42,465 nt of DNA from Clostridia bacterium (GTDB lineage: Bacteria; Bacillota; Clostridia; Christensenellales; Borkfalkiaceae): positions 1-42,465 of the forward strand of contig JAFTPZ010000010.1 of the NCBI GenBank assembly GCA_017463025.1, in the 5' to 3' direction. The notes under the pieces were generated by a model that had not been told where the DNA came from, made no database searches, and was given only the letters and a program-made list of their open reading frames with translations. Position 1 is the stretch's first letter. Every line of letters begins with the position of its first letter. Of this stretch, positions 30,583 through 38,951 are shown in pieces. A program made the translations under genes and the position numbers.

Positions 30583-31254
30583 TTATTTCGACGCGGCGTT
30601 TGATTTTTGTCGTTGATATAAAATGGTGGAAACGGCGTCGGAAACGATTTCAGACATCGTATACACGAGGTTCAAACGCGTGGTATTCAAAAGTCCGTAA
30701 TTTGCCACCGACTTTTCCGCAACGATACCCATAATCGAAATATCCCCGACCGCGCCTAACTTTTTATTCGCGCCCGCCCCTGGGAATAGCGGAGAATCGG
30801 AAAGCTTGACGAGTCCGATATCCCCCTCGACGCCCACCGCCGCGTCGATCGCGATCACTTGACTTCCCTTATGCGTTTCTTTCAAGAACGCGCGAAGATA
30901 TTTGATTTCTTTTGCCGTTACGGGCGCGGCGAGCGTGCCGTAGATAAAGACTTTTAAGCCCTGCGTTTTGTATTTGAGCATAGAGCCCGTGATAGGGCCG
31001 AGGCTGTCCCCGATCGCAAGGTCGCTACCGATACAAACGACGACGGGCGGCTTTTCGAAGTCCCCGTCGAACGCCTTGTAAAACGCGGCGACTTCTGCGC
31101 GTGAACGCGTACCTGCCCCCTCCGTTTTTTCTTTTTCCGTTAAAAACCGACGGGGCGTGAGTTTGCGTTCAAGGTCGGTGCGGAGGAGTTTATCCAGCGA
31201 CATTGCCACGCCGTCGGCGGCGAGTTTATTATAAATATGAAAGGAAAATTCCAT
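30583..31254 (-). CDS. yyaC: Spore protease YyaC (DUF1256)
   Basis: 223 residues. YyaC family sporulation protein, related to the germination protease fold. The core is VVVCIGSDLAIGDSLGPITGSML, then VIAIDAAVG, and the C-terminal SVANYGLLNTTRLNLVYTMSEIVSDAV. A 60-residue N-terminal part precedes the core. GGAG lies 8 nt before ATG 31254; the 14-residue longer frame is rejected. The upstream gap (31255-31368, AT-rich) may carry a sporulation promoter, but no element is clear enough to call. It ends in the GC hairpin that overlaps the queT promoter. Confidence 0.88.
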   Translation of the reverse strand: MEFSFHIYNKLAADGVAMSLDKLLRTDLERKLTPRRFLTEKEKTEGAGTRSRAEVAAFYKAFDGDFEKPPVVVCIGSDLAIGDSLGPITGSMLKYKTQGLKVFIYGTLAAPVTAKEIKYLRAFLKETHKGSQVIAIDAAVGVEGDIGLVKLSDSPLFPGAGANKKLGAVGDISIMGIVAEKSVANYGLLNTTRLNLVYTMSEIVSDAVSTILYQRQKSNAASK

Positions 31255-31368
31255 TTTTTTTTCTCCGTGGACGTTTTTGTATAAGTATAGCCGCAAACGT
31301 CGCAGGATAAACGGAATGCGCAGGAAAAAGACGGCAAAAAAATTTTTCCCCGTTTTTTCCGTTTTTTG

Positions 31369-31397
31369 TTGATAAACTTGACGAAATGTGTTATAAT
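31369..31397 (+). promoter_or_regulatory. Sigma-A promoter for the CvpA-family gene
   Basis: TTGATA (31369-31374), 17-bp spacer, TATAAT (31392-31397), 32 bp before the start codon. Confidence 0.85.
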
Positions 31398-31429
31398 GAT
31401 GGGGACGTTAAAAAAGGAGGAAAGGACCG

Positions 31430-32140
31430 ATGTCGGCATTATTGGAAGTCGTTTGGGCGAAACAAGCCGTGGACGCGTTGGTGATCGTCGTGATCGTAGC
31501 GTTTGCGATCGTCGCGGCAAAACGCGGTTTTATCGATTGTTTGTTCGGTTTGATCTCCACGGTAGCGGCGATCGTCGTAGCTTTTATACTTATGAAACCC
31601 CTGTTGAGTTGGACGGAGGGGCTTTTCGGCTTACAGGAATGGTTGGAAAACGCGTGCGTTGGCGGTCTTGATAAGATCGCAGGCTTTGATATAGACGTTT
31701 CGGCGGCAGGGATCGAAGAGGCGCTTGCAGGGAAAAATTTACCTCAATTTCTGATCGATCTCATTGTGGAAACGGTGGGAACGCAGGAATTGGCGGCAGG
31801 TACGACGCTCGCTATGCTCGCAGGCACGACGCTCGGCGAACTCGCCGCAACGCTGATCGCTTGGCTCGCTTTGTTTATTATCGCGAAATTGATCATGAAG
31901 ATCTTGAAAAGCATCATCTCGTCTATCGTGGAAAGTATTCCTATCGTAGGCTCGATCAATCACGTACTCGGCTTTGTCGTCGGCGCGTTGCAAGGCTTGC
32001 TTATCGTTTGCGCTGTGATCGCCGTTCTGGGCGTAATCCCTATCGAGGGCGTAACCGTCTTTTTAAGCGATTGCGCGGTAACGGGCTGGCTGTATAACAA
32101 TAACCCCATTCATTTGATCTTGGGTTGGATCATTCGCTGA
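31430..32140 (+). CDS. CvpA-family membrane protein
   Basis: 236 residues. Colicin V production protein family (PF02674), multi-pass membrane proteins of unclear physiological role. The N-terminal VDALVIVVIVAFAIVAAKRGFIDCLFGLIS is the family hallmark. A 75-residue middle part follows, then LIAWLALFIIAKLIMKILKSI and a Gly-rich last pair of TMs (GFVVGALQGLLIVCAVIAVLGVIP). AAAGGAGG precedes ATG 31430. It is monocistronic. Confidence 0.88.
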   Translation: MSALLEVVWAKQAVDALVIVVIVAFAIVAAKRGFIDCLFGLISTVAAIVVAFILMKPLLSWTEGLFGLQEWLENACVGGLDKIAGFDIDVSAAGIEEALAGKNLPQFLIDLIVETVGTQELAAGTTLAMLAGTTLGELAATLIAWLALFIIAKLIMKILKSIISSIVESIPIVGSINHVLGFVVGALQGLLIVCAVIAVLGVIPIEGVTVFLSDCAVTGWLYNNNPIHLILGWIIR

Positions 32141-32158
32141 ATCCCAAACGAAAAAACG

Positions 32159-32190
32159 ACCGCTTCGGTATATTTCCGAGGCGGTTTTTC
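32159..32190 (+). terminator. Terminator after the CvpA-family gene
   Basis: 10-bp stem ACCGCTTCGG/CCGAGGCGGT (one G-T pair), 7-nt loop, then TTTTT. Confidence 0.82.
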
Positions 32191-32193
32191 ACG

Positions 32194-32644
32194 TTATCCA
32201 CACCCGATCAAAGGCTGTGGATAACTTTTTTACAAGGAAAAAGATTATTCTGTCGAAAAAGATAAAATACGGTCGAAAAATAAAATTATGAAATTATACA
32301 TACCCCTCAAAACCCCCACTTATCCACCGCATATGTGGATAAACGAGGGTTGTCCACCGCAAGAATTTCAAAAAAGTGGATAACTGCGCCGTGGATAAGT
32401 CGGGCGGATTTTCAAAAATCGGGCATTCCGCGTTTGATAAGCCGAAAACCCCGAAAAATCGGTGGATAACTCGTGCACAAAGCCGTTGTGCACAAGGATC
32501 AAAAGGCGTAAATATTGTGGATAACTTCTTAAAAAACGGAAATTTGGGGATAAAATTCATTAAAAAGCGAAAGATTTTGATAAAAAACCGCCTAATTGTC
32601 CACAAACATACGTTCTTTTCCACAACCGTCGAAAGTTATCCACA
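32194..32644. other. Second dense DnaA-box cluster
   Basis: The gene-free stretch 32191-32722 contains five exact TTATCCACA boxes, at 32194-32202, 32216-32224 (minus), 32334-32342 (minus), 32516-32524 (minus) and 32636-32644. Near matches are at 32320, 32350, 32375, 32390, 32461, 32545, 32596 and 32616, and a pair of TTGTGCAC-type sites in opposite orientation lies at 32472-32494. That is about 15 sites in 450 bp, in both orientations. No DnaA-trio run was seen here. It may be the second half of a bipartite origin or a DnaA-titration/reactivation site. The remainder (32645-32722) holds small palindromes (32654-32671, 32687-32701). Confidence 0.85.
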
Positions 32645-32722
32645 GATATCGCCCGTTATACGGCGCGGTATAAACGCATAAGAAAGGCGTATACGGCGTA
32701 TAAAAATGCTTGCGTTGCCTTG

Positions 32723-33994
32723 TTAGCGTACGTTTCGAAATTTCACCGTAACGTCCGCGATCGAATTTTTCAAAGCCGTGTCTTTGAGTTCCTCGTAGCG
32801 GCGGTGGGCGTATTTTTGCAGTTGTTCTTCGATACCGAACAGGTCGCAGCCGCACGCGCGACATTTTTCAAAGGTCGTTTTGATTTGTCCCGAAAGTCGC
32901 TTTTCCGCCGCGGTGAACGCGCCGCTGGGCACGTCGCCTACGTCCGCGCCCTCTTGAACGGGCAACGATTTGGAATAGTCGAGCAAGCCTGCCGCCATCA
33001 CGAGCTCGATTTTCAAGGTCGCTCTGCCGTCCTTGCCCACTTTGAATTTCGTGCGCGGCGTGTTGCGTTTGACGGTCAACGTGCAAGTCGCGTCCTCCGT
33101 TTCCACCGAATACGCCGCAAGCCGCAATTCCTTTTTCACGGCGTTGAACGCGAACGTTTCCTCCTGCGTCAATTTCTCCACGCGCTTGCCGCCGACGAAC
33201 AGCGCCGTTTCGCTTGCGCTGAACACGGGCTTATCATTCGATTGTCCGCCCCCCGAACCGCTTGAACCGCCCGAACCACTTGAACCGCTTGAACTTTCCG
33301 AGCTACTCGAAGCGCTTGAACTTTCGGAACTTCCCGAACTATCGGAAGAGCCGCTTTGTTGTTGACTGCCGCTCACCTGTTCTTGTTGCGGTTGGGTTTT
33401 GAGAAGGGGGAGATAGGAGCTTTTTCCGTCGCTGAAATACCCGATAGCAAATTCGCGTAAGGTAGAGGGGAGCACCGTACCCACCCGTTCGGCGTGGGGA
33501 GAGAGTACCTTTTGCATTGCCACGCTACCCGAAGGATCGACGAGCGCGGCGACGTTGAGCATATCCTTGGCAAGTCCGTCGCAGGTGGCGATGAGACAGT
33601 TGTCGGACATATATTCGTCGAGCAGGAAAAAGTCGAGCGCGTCGAATGCGTCCTGCTCCACCGCCTTTTCACCGAGAATGATGAGTTTACAAAACACGAG
33701 CTTGGGATACCAACCCGTTTTCGCGTTGATCTCCTCGAACGCGTCGGCGACCGTCTTACCGCGGCTGACGAGCTGTACCGTTTCGCTTGCCTGACCTTGC
33801 TTGGAGGATTGCGGAATGGCGATCTGGGAGGTTACGATAAACGTTTCCTCCTCGCGATCGATCCCGACCGCCATGACGATCGCGGTTTTTTGTACGTCAA
33901 TAAGTCCGAAATCGCCCGTAAAGAATAAAAACGCAAGCGCGATGATGATCAAAAGATAATACCGAACGGTGTTTTTTCCGTGTGCCTTACGCAT
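32723..33994 (-). CDS. gerC: Ger(x)C family spore germination protein
   Basis: 423 residues. C subunit of a germinant receptor in the inner spore membrane. The N-terminal part (~30-200) has GLIDVQKTAIVMAVGIDREEE, matching the WDRRELNDLAIVTGIGID start of the family. The C-terminal part (~255-423) is the GerAC C domain. Typical GerC proteins are lipoproteins; here residues 10-29 form a hydrophobic helix with no lipobox Cys, so it is TM-anchored. A low-complexity Ser/Gly linker (201-253) separates the domains. It overlaps gerB by 8 nt. Confidence 0.9.
   Translation of the reverse strand: MRKAHGKNTVRYYLLIIIALAFLFFTGDFGLIDVQKTAIVMAVGIDREEETFIVTSQIAIPQSSKQGQASETVQLVSRGKTVADAFEEINAKTGWYPKLVFCKLIILGEKAVEQDAFDALDFFLLDEYMSDNCLIATCDGLAKDMLNVAALVDPSGSVAMQKVLSPHAERVGTVLPSTLREFAIGYFSDGKSSYLPLLKTQPQQEQVSGSQQQSGSSDSSGSSESSSASSSSESSSGSSGSGGSSGSGGGQSNDKPVFSASETALFVGGKRVEKLTQEETFAFNAVKKELRLAAYSVETEDATCTLTVKRNTPRTKFKVGKDGRATLKIELVMAAGLLDYSKSLPVQEGADVGDVPSGAFTAAEKRLSGQIKTTFEKCRACGCDLFGIEEQLQKYAHRRYEELKDTALKNSIADVTVKFRNVR
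33236..33394 (-). repeat. Low-complexity Ser/Gly/Gln linker coding repeat in gerC
   Basis: Short GAACC-, GAACT- and GGAAG-type hexamer variants on the plus strand encode SGSS, SSES and GGSSGSG peptides. This is an expandable simple-sequence region, so its length may vary between strains. Confidence 0.8.
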
Positions 33995-35096
33995 TGTTCA
34001 ACTCCTTTTTCTTGTTTTTTAAGAATAATAAAAGTAACGGCAAGACGATCGCAAACGCCCAGAAAACGGGGTATAGATAATTTCCGAAAAAGGCGTAGAG
34101 CGCGTCGTAGTATTTATTGCAAAAAAAGACGAAGATAAACGCCGCGATATTCAGTCCTGCGGCAAACCATACTCTGCGTTTCGTACCCAAACAGCGCGCC
34201 GTGAGGTCGACGGCGTAGTGCAAGGGGGTGGCGGCGTAGAAAAAGAGTACGATAGAGAGCATATACACGAACAGCAGGTCAATGCGTCCGATCACGGTGA
34301 GCGCGGGGAAGTATTGCGCGATCTTGGCAAAGGCGTAGTGCTCGCGCGGCGCGATCGTGGAATAGAGGGAATAGAATACTCCCAAAAAGACCATGGAAAG
34401 TACCGCGCCCAAACCGTAGCCGCAAGCGATCTTGGTCGCGTCCCCCTTTTTATAGCGCAGATTGCCGATAAGGGGTAGGAGTAAAACGGCGTCGGAAAAA
34501 TGGGGCGTGGTGTAGGTGATCGCAGACACGGTATGCTCGAATCGGCGTTCGAAGATGGGCAGGAGGTTGGACGCGTCCGCCTCCACGAGCGACATTACGA
34601 TAAGCGCGGCGAACGGCACTACGAACAACAACAGCGAGAGATCGGAAAATCGACCGATCGCCTTGATGCCACGCGTACCCACGAACGCCGAAAAGAAAAA
34701 GAAGAACGCGAACGAAAAGAGGGTGGGGGCGGTGTCGTAAAACGCCGCGTACACGAATTTTTCGATATCGAGGAGGGGCAGTACGGCGGTGAACAGAAAA
34801 TAGATCGCGTATAAAATATACAAGGCGATCGTCCATTTGCCGAATTTTTCTTCTAAACGCTCGAACAGCGGCTTTTCCGATCGGGAGGCGGCGAAGAGGA
34901 TCGCAAGCAACACGCCCGTTTGCAGGATATATTGCAACAGCGCGGGCAATAGGATATCGCCGCCGACGAAACGCGATAAAACGGAGGGTAGCTCCAAAAG
35001 CTTATACACGGGCAACACGAACGCCGCGAAAAAGCATATCTGTCTGCCCAAAATACCGTCGTTTTCGGGCGCGGATAAAAAAGTTTTGTCAGTCAT
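33987..35096 (-). CDS. gerB: Spore germination permease GerB (APC-superfamily)
   Basis: 369 residues, ten hydrophobic segments. B subunit of the germinant receptor, related to amino-acid permeases and thought to bind the germinant. The N-terminus GILGRQICFFAAFVLPVYKLLELPS is the family start. TM segments include LFSFAFFFFFSAFVGTRGIKAIGR and SIVLFFYAATPLHYAVDL. The start lies 8 bp inside the end of gerA, and the end overlaps gerC, so all three are translationally coupled. The germinant cannot be predicted. Confidence 0.9.
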   Translation of the reverse strand: MTDKTFLSAPENDGILGRQICFFAAFVLPVYKLLELPSVLSRFVGGDILLPALLQYILQTGVLLAILFAASRSEKPLFERLEEKFGKWTIALYILYAIYFLFTAVLPLLDIEKFVYAAFYDTAPTLFSFAFFFFFSAFVGTRGIKAIGRFSDLSLLLFVVPFAALIVMSLVEADASNLLPIFERRFEHTVSAITYTTPHFSDAVLLLPLIGNLRYKKGDATKIACGYGLGAVLSMVFLGVFYSLYSTIAPREHYAFAKIAQYFPALTVIGRIDLLFVYMLSIVLFFYAATPLHYAVDLTARCLGTKRRVWFAAGLNIAAFIFVFFCNKYYDALYAFFGNYLYPVFWAFAIVLPLLLLFLKNKKKELNNA

Positions 35097-36612
35097 TTTC
35101 CTCTTCTCCTTGTTTCTTTTGCGCGGTAAAGCGCGTTCTGTTCGGCGAACCGATCACGAGCGGGCGTTCCGCCAAACGTTCGATACCCTCTTTGATCACC
35201 GTGTCGCGCAGGTCATGACGGATCAAAGGGGAGAACGGCGCGAGTATGGGCGTGCCGAAAGAGTCGGACGAGATAAGATAATAGAGTAAAAACGCCGACA
35301 AAAGCACGATCCCGAACGGACCTAATCCCCCTGCGACGATAAGGTATATCCAACGCAGAATACTCCCCGTTTCCACGAAGTCGGGTACGGTGTATAAGCA
35401 GATCCCCGACAGCGCGACGATAATAATGGCAGGCGTGGACAAGAACCCTGCCGACACCGCCGTTTCACCGAGTACGAGCGCGCCGACGACGGAGAGGGAC
35501 ATACCCACGTATTTGGGCATTCGTATACTTGCCTCTTTCAAAATTTCAAGGAGCAAAAGCACCACGAACATTTCAAGGCTGGGGGATAGGGGCAGTTCTC
35601 GCACGCTGCTGGCGATCGTGAGCATGAGTCCAAGCGGCAGTATTTGCATTTTGAACAGCTGTGCGGATACGTAGAACGCCGGCAATAAAATAGCGACGAA
35701 CAGCGCGAAAAAGCGCATAAAGCGGAAGATCGTCGCCATAAACGGGGAGATGAAGTAGTCTTCGCTGCTTTGGAAATCCTCCGTTAAAAGAAAGGGCACG
35801 GTGAGGGCGATGGGCGAGCCGTCCACCAAAATACCCACTCTGCCCTCGGCGATCTTGGCGGCGAAAATATCCGGTTTTTCCGTGTTACCCACGCAGCGGA
35901 ATACCGAGTGTTTGCGCGGCGCGAGCATTGCCGCGATATACGAAGAATCGGGCACGTTGTCTATATTCATGCTTTGAATTTTTTGCGCGACCTGCTCTTT
36001 GATCTTGGGATTGGAAGTACCCTCCAACCAACAGATCGCGACCGCCGTATCCGAGCGTTTGCCCACGCGGAGGGTTTCAAAGCGCAGGTCGGGCGTTTTC
36101 AAGCGTTTGCGCACGAGCGCCATATTCGTTTTCACGTCCTCGATAAACCCCTCGCGAGGACCTTTGACGGCAATATCGGTGGGCGGCTCGATCACGGCGC
36201 GCACGGGCAAAAGCTTTGCGCCGGCGATAAAGCCCGTCTTGATACCGTCTACGATAAGCAACGTGTTCCCGTCGAGAATTTCGGCGAGCGCGTCGTCGAT
36301 ATTTTCCACCGTTTTCAGTTCGGGAAAACGGGCGGTCGTTTTGACGAGTTTTTCGCTCGTCGCAACCCTGCCCCCCTCGTTTTTCGTTTTTTGCTTTAAT
36401 TCGAGTGCAGAAATAGGGCGCGCGACTAGCGCGCCGAGCAGTTCTTTGTTCACCATACCGTCAGCGTAGACGAGGGCGCAATCGACTTTATCCTGCGTTT
36501 GGAATTCGTAGGTCAAAATATCCTCCGAGGGGAGGAGTTTTTTCAAAGTTTGCAGATTTTTTTGTAAGCTTGATTGTAAAGTATCCACGAAAGGAGTATG
36601 TGTTTTCGTCAA
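35089..36612 (-). CDS. gerA: Spore germination protein GerA
   Basis: 507 residues. A subunit of the germinant receptor. A large soluble N-terminal domain is followed by four or five TM segments and a short C-terminal tail. Family signatures include EPPTDIAVKGPREGFIEDVKTN, the GRVGILVDGSPIALTVP motif and the SSVRELPLSP motif. The frame starts at TTG 36612 with AGGA upstream. It is the first gene of a gerA-gerB-gerC operon and is divergent from the tRNA methyltransferase gene. A sigma-G promoter is expected, but none could be read with confidence. Confidence 0.92.
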   Translation of the reverse strand: MTKTHTPFVDTLQSSLQKNLQTLKKLLPSEDILTYEFQTQDKVDCALVYADGMVNKELLGALVARPISALELKQKTKNEGGRVATSEKLVKTTARFPELKTVENIDDALAEILDGNTLLIVDGIKTGFIAGAKLLPVRAVIEPPTDIAVKGPREGFIEDVKTNMALVRKRLKTPDLRFETLRVGKRSDTAVAICWLEGTSNPKIKEQVAQKIQSMNIDNVPDSSYIAAMLAPRKHSVFRCVGNTEKPDIFAAKIAEGRVGILVDGSPIALTVPFLLTEDFQSSEDYFISPFMATIFRFMRFFALFVAILLPAFYVSAQLFKMQILPLGLMLTIASSVRELPLSPSLEMFVVLLLLEILKEASIRMPKYVGMSLSVVGALVLGETAVSAGFLSTPAIIIVALSGICLYTVPDFVETGSILRWIYLIVAGGLGPFGIVLLSAFLLYYLISSDSFGTPILAPFSPLIRHDLRDTVIKEGIERLAERPLVIGSPNRTRFTAQKKQGEEEND

Positions 36613-36630
36613 AATTCTATCCTGATTTTA

Positions 36631-36659
36631 TTGACTTTTCGAGCGACAGTTGGTATACT
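36631..36659 (+). promoter_or_regulatory. Sigma-A promoter for the tRNA methyltransferase-rsmI unit
   Basis: TTGACT (36631-36636), 17-bp spacer ending TGG, TATACT (36654-36659): extended -10 form. It lies within 50 bp of the divergent gerA start. Confidence 0.82.
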
Positions 36660-36678
36660 TAAAAAGGAGGTGTTCAGC

Positions 36679-37344
36679 GTGAGCGAAGTGATCGAAGATA
36701 TGGGAATAGACGGGTTGAAGATCGTACAGGATACCGAGTTGTACCGTTTTACCTCCGATTCCGTGCTGCTTTCAAGATTTGCGCGTGCAAAAAACGGGGA
36801 TAAGGTCGCCGATTTTTGTTCGGGGAGCGGTATCGTGGCGTTCCACTTTCACGCGCTCAATCGCGACAAGAAAGGACTTTCGTACACGCTGTTTGAATTG
36901 CAAGAGCCGCTTTGCGCGTTGTCCAAGAAAACGGCGGCGCTCAACGGGTTTGACAATTTCGAATTTTGTAACGGTAGGTTGCAAGATATTCCCGAAAGTT
37001 ACCGCGAGCAATTTTCGCTCGTGCTTTGCAATCCTCCGTACGAGCGCGGCGGCTTTGAAAACGACGATTATTCCAAAGCCATTTGCCGAAAAGAGCTGAC
37101 GATCACGCTTTTAGAGATCGCAAAGGCGGCGGCGTTCGCACTCAAATTCGGCGGCCGACTTGCCCTTATCAACCGCGCCGATCGGCTTGCGGAGTTGTGC
37201 TACGTGTTAAAAGAATACAATATCGAAGTCAAGCGCGTGCAGTTCGTCGCAGGAAAAGAGGGCGCAAAGCCGTATTTGGTAATGGTCGAAGCCGTGAAAG
37301 GCGGCAAACCTGCGTGTGAAATTTTACCTACAATTATCAATTAA
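36679..37344 (+). CDS. TrmN6/YabB-like methyltransferase (tRNA1Val adenine-37 N6 family)
   Basis: 221 residues from GTG 36679. SAM-dependent N6-adenine methyltransferase, probably of tRNA. Motif I is VADFCSGSGIVAFHF and catalytic motif IV is NPPY at ~118-121. GTG is chosen because AAGGAGG lies 8 nt before it; the frame extends 27 residues upstream into the promoter. In many Bacillota this gene is followed by a GIY-YIG gene and rsmI; here rsmI follows 13 bp downstream directly. RNA target is inferred. Confidence 0.88.
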   Translation: MSEVIEDMGIDGLKIVQDTELYRFTSDSVLLSRFARAKNGDKVADFCSGSGIVAFHFHALNRDKKGLSYTLFELQEPLCALSKKTAALNGFDNFEFCNGRLQDIPESYREQFSLVLCNPPYERGGFENDDYSKAICRKELTITLLEIAKAAAFALKFGGRLALINRADRLAELCYVLKEYNIEVKRVQFVAGKEGAKPYLVMVEAVKGGKPACEILPTIIN

Positions 37345-37356
37345 AGGAATAAAAAA

Positions 37357-38160
37357 ATGATCAGTTTCGTAGCAACCCCGATCGGGAACTTAAAGGATAT
37401 CACCCTCCGCGCTTTGGAAACGCTCAAAGCGGCGGACGTTATATTTTGCGAGGATACGCGGCATACCCTCAAGCTCCTCAACGCCTATGAAATCAAAAAG
37501 CCGCTATACGCCTGTCATAAATTCAACGAGGCGGAGGCGGCGGAAAAAATACTCGAACGTTCGCGAAAGGGGGAAAACGTCGCGATCGTGTCGGACGCAG
37601 GCACGCCCGTCGTATCCGACCCTGGGAATACCGTCTGCCGCATTTTACGCGAAGCAGGCGAGCCGTATACGCTGATCCCTGGGGCAAGCGCGTTCGTGGC
37701 GGCGCTCGTGCTTTCGGCGTTACCTGCCGACCGATTCGCCTTCATCGGATTTTTGCCCGACAAAGCAAGTGAAAAACGGGCGGTGCTGGAAAAATATAAA
37801 GACCTCGATTGCACGCTTGCGTTTCATAGCGCGCCGCAGGACGTGGATAAGGATATCAAAGCGATGTTCGAGGTGTTCGGGGAAAGAAAGGCGGCGGCGG
37901 TGCGCGAGATCACCAAGCTGCACGAGGAAACGACGAATTTCACCCTTTCGCAAGGTCTTGCAGGCGAGAAACGGGGAGAATACGTTTTGATCGTCGAGGG
38001 TGCGACCGAAAAAGAATCGCCGCTCAACGCGCTTACGGAACAAGAGCATATTAAGCATTATATGGCGGCAGGGCTGGATAAAAAAGAGGCGCTCAAACGG
38101 GCGGCAAAGGACAGAGGGGTATCCAAATCCGAGCTTTATCCTTTCGCTATCGATTTATAA
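37357..38160 (+). CDS. rsmI: 16S rRNA (cytidine1402-2'-O)-methyltransferase RsmI
   Basis: 267 residues. Tetrapyrrole-methylase fold. It has the start FVATPIGNLKDITLRALETLKAADVIFCEDTRHT, the GENVAIVSDAGTPVVSDPG SAM-site signature and PGASAFVAALVLSALP. The C-terminal KKEALKRAAKDRGVSKSELY is the typical small helical tail. It sits 13 bp behind the tRNA methyltransferase, so the two RNA-modification genes form an operon. Confidence 0.95.
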   Translation: MISFVATPIGNLKDITLRALETLKAADVIFCEDTRHTLKLLNAYEIKKPLYACHKFNEAEAAEKILERSRKGENVAIVSDAGTPVVSDPGNTVCRILREAGEPYTLIPGASAFVAALVLSALPADRFAFIGFLPDKASEKRAVLEKYKDLDCTLAFHSAPQDVDKDIKAMFEVFGERKAAAVREITKLHEETTNFTLSQGLAGEKRGEYVLIVEGATEKESPLNALTEQEHIKHYMAAGLDKKEALKRAAKDRGVSKSELYPFAIDL

Positions 38161-38199
38161 TAGAAAAATTACGCATATTATAAGTCAAGGAGAAAAAAT

Positions 38200-38934
38200 A
38201 TGTACTATTATTATTTGATTTTCACGGGACTGATCTTGGTTTGCGTGATCTTTGCAGGACGGGCAAGCGCGAAAGTACGTTCCACCTATTCGGCTTTTCG
38301 CGACGTCGGCACGCGCTCGCACGCGACGGGCTACGATACGGCGAAAAAACTACTCCGCGCAAGCGGTATAAACGATATTTCGATCGGTAGGGTAAAGGGG
38401 GAATTATCCGATCATTACCACCCGACGAAAAAAATCGTCAACCTTTCGGAAAGCGTATACGGCAGCGACTCGGTGGCGGCGGTTGCCGTCGCGGCGCACG
38501 AGATCGGGCACGTGGTGCAGAAAAAGAAAGGGTATCTGCCGTATAAATTGCGTACCCTGCTCGTGCCGATCACGAATATCGGTAGCAGACTTGCTTTGCC
38601 GCTCGTGCTTGTGGGGCTCGTTTTGGACGTATTCGTGGCGACCACGCAAAATAGTAGCGTAGGGTATTACGTGGCGCTTGTAGGCGTTTTGTTATACGGG
38701 CTTTCGACGGTGTTCGCGCTCGTAACGTTGCCCGTGGAGTACGACGCGAGCCGACGGGCAAAGCGTATGCTCGTGGAAGAGGGGATCTTGACGGAGGAGG
38801 AATTGCCGTACGCAGAGGAAATGCTTTCGGCGGCGGCGCAGACCTACGTTGCCTCCCTTTTGACCTCGCTCGTATTCTTCCTGCGCTTTGCTTTATGGGT
38901 ATTTTTATTATTTGGCGGTAGACGAAGAAGATAA
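38200..38934 (+). CDS. Zinc metallopeptidase, YugP family
   Basis: 244 residues. PF04298 (neutral zinc metallopeptidase, YugP-like), membrane-embedded. An N-terminal TM is at ~3-20. The HEIGHVVQ zinc motif is at ~100-107, preceded by the family core S-D-H-Y-H-P-T-K-K-I-V-N-L-S. Three more TM segments follow, the last ending in a basic RRRR tail. The active site probably faces the cytoplasmic side or membrane surface; the substrate is unknown. AAGGAG precedes the ATG. It is 39 bp after rsmI, probably the same transcript. Confidence 0.9.
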   Translation: MYYYYLIFTGLILVCVIFAGRASAKVRSTYSAFRDVGTRSHATGYDTAKKLLRASGINDISIGRVKGELSDHYHPTKKIVNLSESVYGSDSVAAVAVAAHEIGHVVQKKKGYLPYKLRTLLVPITNIGSRLALPLVLVGLVLDVFVATTQNSSVGYYVALVGVLLYGLSTVFALVTLPVEYDASRRAKRMLVEEGILTEEELPYAEEMLSAAAQTYVASLLTSLVFFLRFALWVFLLFGGRRRR

Positions 38935-38951
38935 AAACAAAGGCAAAAGAT

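Noticed and set aside
32194..32644. CRISPR-like reading of the repeated TGTGGATAA motif
   Set aside because: The motif is a 9-mer DnaA box in both orientations with irregular spacing and degenerate copies, not a repeat-spacer array.
36612..36670. Sigma-G promoter for the ger operon
   Set aside because: No CATnnTA-type -10 with a matching -35 could be read on the minus strand upstream of gerA.
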